This document shows, piece by piece, positions 60,864 through 64,000 of a stretch of DNA of 64,000 bases. The stretch's first letter is position 1. Each line of letters starts with the position of its first letter. The stretch comes from Carallia brachiata (Eukaryota > Streptophyta > Magnoliopsida > Malpighiales > Rhizophoraceae): positions 762,338 through 826,337 of the forward strand of contig JADCRB010000029.1 in NCBI GenBank assembly GCA_021464245.1, read 5' to 3'. The notes under the pieces are model-generated. The model worked only from the letters and a program-made list of their open reading frames with translations. It was not told where the DNA came from and ran no database searches. A program made the position numbers and the translations under genes.

Positions 60864-62484
60864 CTACAAAATGGAAACAAATCCTGGGGCATCATCTCTT
60901 GGCCCATCAAGAGATCTATACATGTATAGAGTCTCGACATATTCGTCCATGTCCACGTCATCTTCATGTTTAATCACTTCCACAACCAGGCGGGGTAATG
61001 CTCGAGCAATCTCTTGGCAACCATGACGAGATAACTTACAAGAAGACATCCAAAGAAATCTCATGTTGTAATAGTGGTGCAAACCAGAAAGTAGAGCTGC
61101 ATCCCCAAATGGACAATCTCTAATCTCAAGCTTCTGCAAACTAAGGCACCCTTCAAGCACATGTTTTAGTGCCATGTCGCTGTCTCCAGCAAAAGCAACT
61201 GAAAGGGTCCTTACCATTTTCCCATATGTTCCAATGTAATCAAAAGCTTTATCAGTCAATAAACCGGATACAGCAAGCCTAGTAAGCTTCTTACAGTTCA
61301 TCACCATGGCTCCAAAGCCTTCATCCATAGGGTCTCCTGTAACATAATCCGGCCTACGGCGCCCCATTATACATAGACGAAATGCCTTGAGATCTGGGCA
61401 GTTCTTTGACATTGCTATAACAGCTGCATTTGTCATCCGCTGACAAAAAAACAAAATAGATTGAAGCTTTTTACAACCCTCTGAAATTGCTTGGAGTCCC
61501 ACGTCAGAGACAGGACCCTCAGAATCCTCCCGAGCATCAAAAGGGAAAACCCGAAGGTCTCGGAGCTCTTTACACGTTGAAGCTACAGCCTGGAGTCCTT
61601 CATCGCATATTGAATCAAGGACCTGAGAATGAAAACTAAAATCAGCTTCAAACAAGCATTTCCTCATAATAGCCATAAAATGCACTTGAAAGAAGACATA
61701 CCCAGAAAATCTGAAGCTTGTGGCAATTGGTTATAATTGGTTTGAGCTGTTCTGGACTTATATTCGCATAACTAAAGTTTAGGGACGTGAGATTGGCACA
61801 AACTGGGTATATTGCAGGCAAATAATCCGCACCGATTTCCCTAAACCCAGACAGGCAGACTAAAGATTTGCAGGCAGCAAATGCAGATACATAATCTGGT
61901 TCCTGTTCTCCTTGAACCACATCCTCTGATGGGCTAAATGAGCCTGTACCAAGATGCGTAAGCTGCGGAGCTCGAACCATCAAGCGGTACAATTGCCCGA
62001 TTGACACAAACCGATTCAACCTAAGTTTCTTCAGTGAAGGTGACCTAGCGACCAGCCTCTCCAATGATTCAAATCTAATGGGGAATTCCACACAATCAAA
62101 AACCAGAGATTCCAGGCAAGTCTCGCCCTCCGGAAAACATGATAACCAATCGAGTTCATCATCCGATACCTCAGATTCAATCAGATCAAGCACCCTTAAT
62201 TGTCTGTACACAGCAGACCAGGAAAAGCTATAAGTTAATCAATCAAGCAGCTTTTCTCATTGCAAAAGAAAGCATTGTCGAGGTTGATATATTGGGATCG
62301 TAATTCAACAAACAATTACAGACATCACAAAAGCGGCAACAGCCCCAACCCCAGCAAAGTTCCCAACTTTGACTTTTTCACAATAAATACAGATCTTTTA
62401 AAAAAAAAAAATTCCACTTATAAAACAGAAACAGAAACCCCGAAAAGTGATGCCACTAAATCTCTTTGACTTCAATTCTCCCAC

Positions 62485-62519
<35 letters not shown>

Positions 62520-63356
62520 AGAACACAGTGTGGATCCAACAAAAGCCAGTAAAGCATTAAACTTGGAAATCAACGGGCCCCCAAAAAAATTATCGCTAAT
62601 TTGAGATCTAATCTGCTATTACATTCAAGTACTGAAACGCTAAAAACACAAAGTCCCAGTAATAAAGAGCAAAAAATCCCGCACGTACCTGCACCTACTA
62701 GCGATCTTTGCAAGCCCATTGGTGCTGAACCCATCACAACACACAAGAACAATCTCCGTAAACCCCGAAAAGGACTCGGCAAGAAGCCCCAGATCATCGT
62801 CGGTGACCGACATCCGTTTCAGGTGAACCTTCTCGAGCCACGGGTAGGCCCTAGCCAAAGCAGAGACCCAAGGAGCGAAGTGGGCCCCCCAATTGGGTGG
62901 CATGAGGTTGAAATCGGCGAAACGGGGCTTCCCTTTAAGGGTCACGGACCGGATTCGGGCGAACCGGGAAGTGGCGCGTTGGGGAGACACGGCGTAGCAA
63001 TTTCCGATGAAGAGTTCGGATCGGGTTAGCGCCTCGACGCGGGACCACAACCTGCAGACCAATGACGCAGCGTTCCGGTCCCTCCTGGAGGTCAGGAAAC
63101 AGAGCACGTTCTCGAGGACGTTCTCCAGGACCTCGTCGGCGTGGGGAGCTTGCTGTTCAGGGACGGAGCTGGGTCCTGACCCGGACCCAGACCCGGAAGT
63201 GCAAGTTCCGGTCTTTCCGGAACAAGATTCAATTTTGATGGAATCGGAGGGCGGCGGTGAGCGCTCATCGTCCTCGGACATCTCAGCGCGATCCTCCCTG
63301 GTGAAATCTTGGGTTTCAGGGTCGCCCTCTGATCTGGGCTTTTTGTTGAGAATCAT
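60864..63356 (-). CDS. AFB5: Auxin receptor F-box protein, AFB4/AFB5 type
   Basis: This is the substrate-receptor subunit of an SCF ubiquitin ligase that binds auxin together with Aux/IAA proteins in the nucleus and directs their degradation. Three exons, 62689-63356, 61702-62203 and 60864-61622, join in phase to 642 residues. The long acidic, Ser/Gly-rich N-terminal extension (about 75 residues) separates the AFB4/5 branch from TIR1/AFB1-3. The F-box is [20 protein letters not shown]. Leucine-rich repeats follow, with [41 protein letters not shown]-like NFSYANIS and [10 protein letters not shown]. The C-terminus, [18 protein letters not shown], is the family ending. The ATG at 63356 was chosen; MSEDDERS at 63281 is an alternative. 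Intron 1 carries a (GA)n run. Confidence 0.96.
61049..61068 (-). promoter_or_regulatory. Weakened miR393-like site in the AFB coding sequence
   Basis: This is the position coding NMRFLW, where TIR1/AFB2/AFB3 carry the miR393 target. From memory of miR393 (5' UCCAAAGGGAUCGCAUU), positions 1-7 pair perfectly, 8 and 9 become G:U, 13 is a mismatch and the 3' end pairs poorly. It is probably not cleaved efficiently. Confidence 0.45.
62484..62522. repeat. (GA)n microsatellite in AFB intron 1
   Basis: About 38 bp of GA repeats with one interruption, between exons 1 and 2 of the F-box gene. Confidence 0.9.
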
Positions 63357-64000
63357 ATAAAAAAAAAAAAAAGAGTTGAAAATGCTTTGGTTTTCCTTTG
63401 CCCCCCTTTTTTTTTTCCCTTTCTGATTGGAGGGGTTAAATAACTGCAAGATTTCTTAGATCATGGAAGAAAGAAAGAAGGAAAGGCCCCTGCACAAAGA
63501 GATGATTGGGAAGTTGGGCAAGAGGGATAAGAAATAATAAAAAGGGCGAAGGTGGTGGGGGATGGATTGAGACTGAAGAGCTTATTAGTTTACTATAGGA
63601 GCGCTACAATGTACCGTTAAGATATATGGGAAAGACGTACAATTTATTATATATATATATATATAATAATAATAATTTAATAATTTATTTTATTATATAA
63701 TAATATTTTTTTTTTTCTTTTGTGTTGCTAGGAAAGTTTGTTCTCAGCATAATCTGGGTCACAAGAGGGTAAGCTGAGTGGCCTTGATGTCTGATAGACA
63801 CACTGGGCATTGGGATTCTCTCTCTCTCATCGTCTCTCTCATCTCATGTCTGCAATATCCAATGGCTCTCCACATTTCTCCTGCATTATTTGGGGGGTTT
63901 GTTTTTTCTTTTTCTTTTTTTTTTTAGATGCCTTGTTTTTTTTTGTCTTCTATTTACTATCTTTTTCTAACCAATAACTTTTTTTTTCCTTTTGGTTTTG
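63357..64000. promoter_or_regulatory. 5' UTR and promoter region of the AFB-type gene
   Basis: Upstream of the minus-strand start codon. It includes pyrimidine/purine-rich tracts (63360-63480), a (TA)n run at about 63643-63664 and a 'tctctctctctcatcg' tract near 63823. No other gene is seen before the window end. Confidence 0.45.

Noticed and set aside
62601..63029. 142-codon plus-strand frame
   Set aside because: Antisense of AFB exon 1 with no family character.
1..64000. Search for CRISPR arrays, bacterial operons, tRNA cloverleafs, organelle inserts and viral genes
   Set aside because: None seen. Spaced repeats are tandem arrays or transposon ends, and the gene structures are plant nuclear.

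Overview
This is plant nuclear DNA, almost certainly from a eudicot. It is AT-rich, its genes are split by many small GT-AG introns, and the proteins belong to land-plant families: an auxin-receptor F-box protein, tau glutathione S-transferases, a purine permease, a P-class PPR protein and a mitochondrial type I J-protein. No bacterial, viral or organellar block was seen. All exon models below were built by eye from splice signals, reading phase and remembered family sequences.

Layout. 1-11.2 kb: two copies of a segment ending in the last exon of a purine permease, separated by about 7.4 kb of repeats, including a MULE-type element with long inverted ends inside a tandem array. 13.0-19.6 kb (-): a 19-exon ATJ1-like mitochondrial DnaJ gene. 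20.8-22.6 kb (+): a PPR gene with a frameshift near its end. 23.0-30.5 kb: a tandem duplication whose unit holds one tau GST gene plus the last two exons of PUR7. 30.2-33.9 kb (-): the full 12-exon PUR7 gene (SAICAR synthetase, purine synthesis). 35.1-36.0 kb (+): an intronless, GC-rich U2AF35 splicing-factor gene. 36.7-38.0 kb: a third, decayed copy of the PUR7 3' half. 40.1-41.8 kb (-): an SFT1/Bet1-like SNARE with a one-base break in its membrane anchor. 47.5-51.6 kb (+): an FSH-type serine hydrolase with two one-base breaks. 51.6-60.8 kb: no gene seen. 60.9-63.4 kb (-): an AFB4/AFB5-type auxin receptor.

The genes have no shared pathway; this is an ordinary plant gene neighbourhood. ATJ1 next to purine permeases, with U2AF35 and SFT1-like genes nearby, recalls a stretch of Arabidopsis chromosome 1. 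The most informative signals are the unequal duplication that left PUR7 3' ends beside each GST, the decayed third copy, GC-AG introns, several single-base breaks in otherwise well-kept genes (which may be assembly errors), and tiny poly(A) insertions flanked by target-site duplications. I found no convincing evidence for an undescribed biological system.
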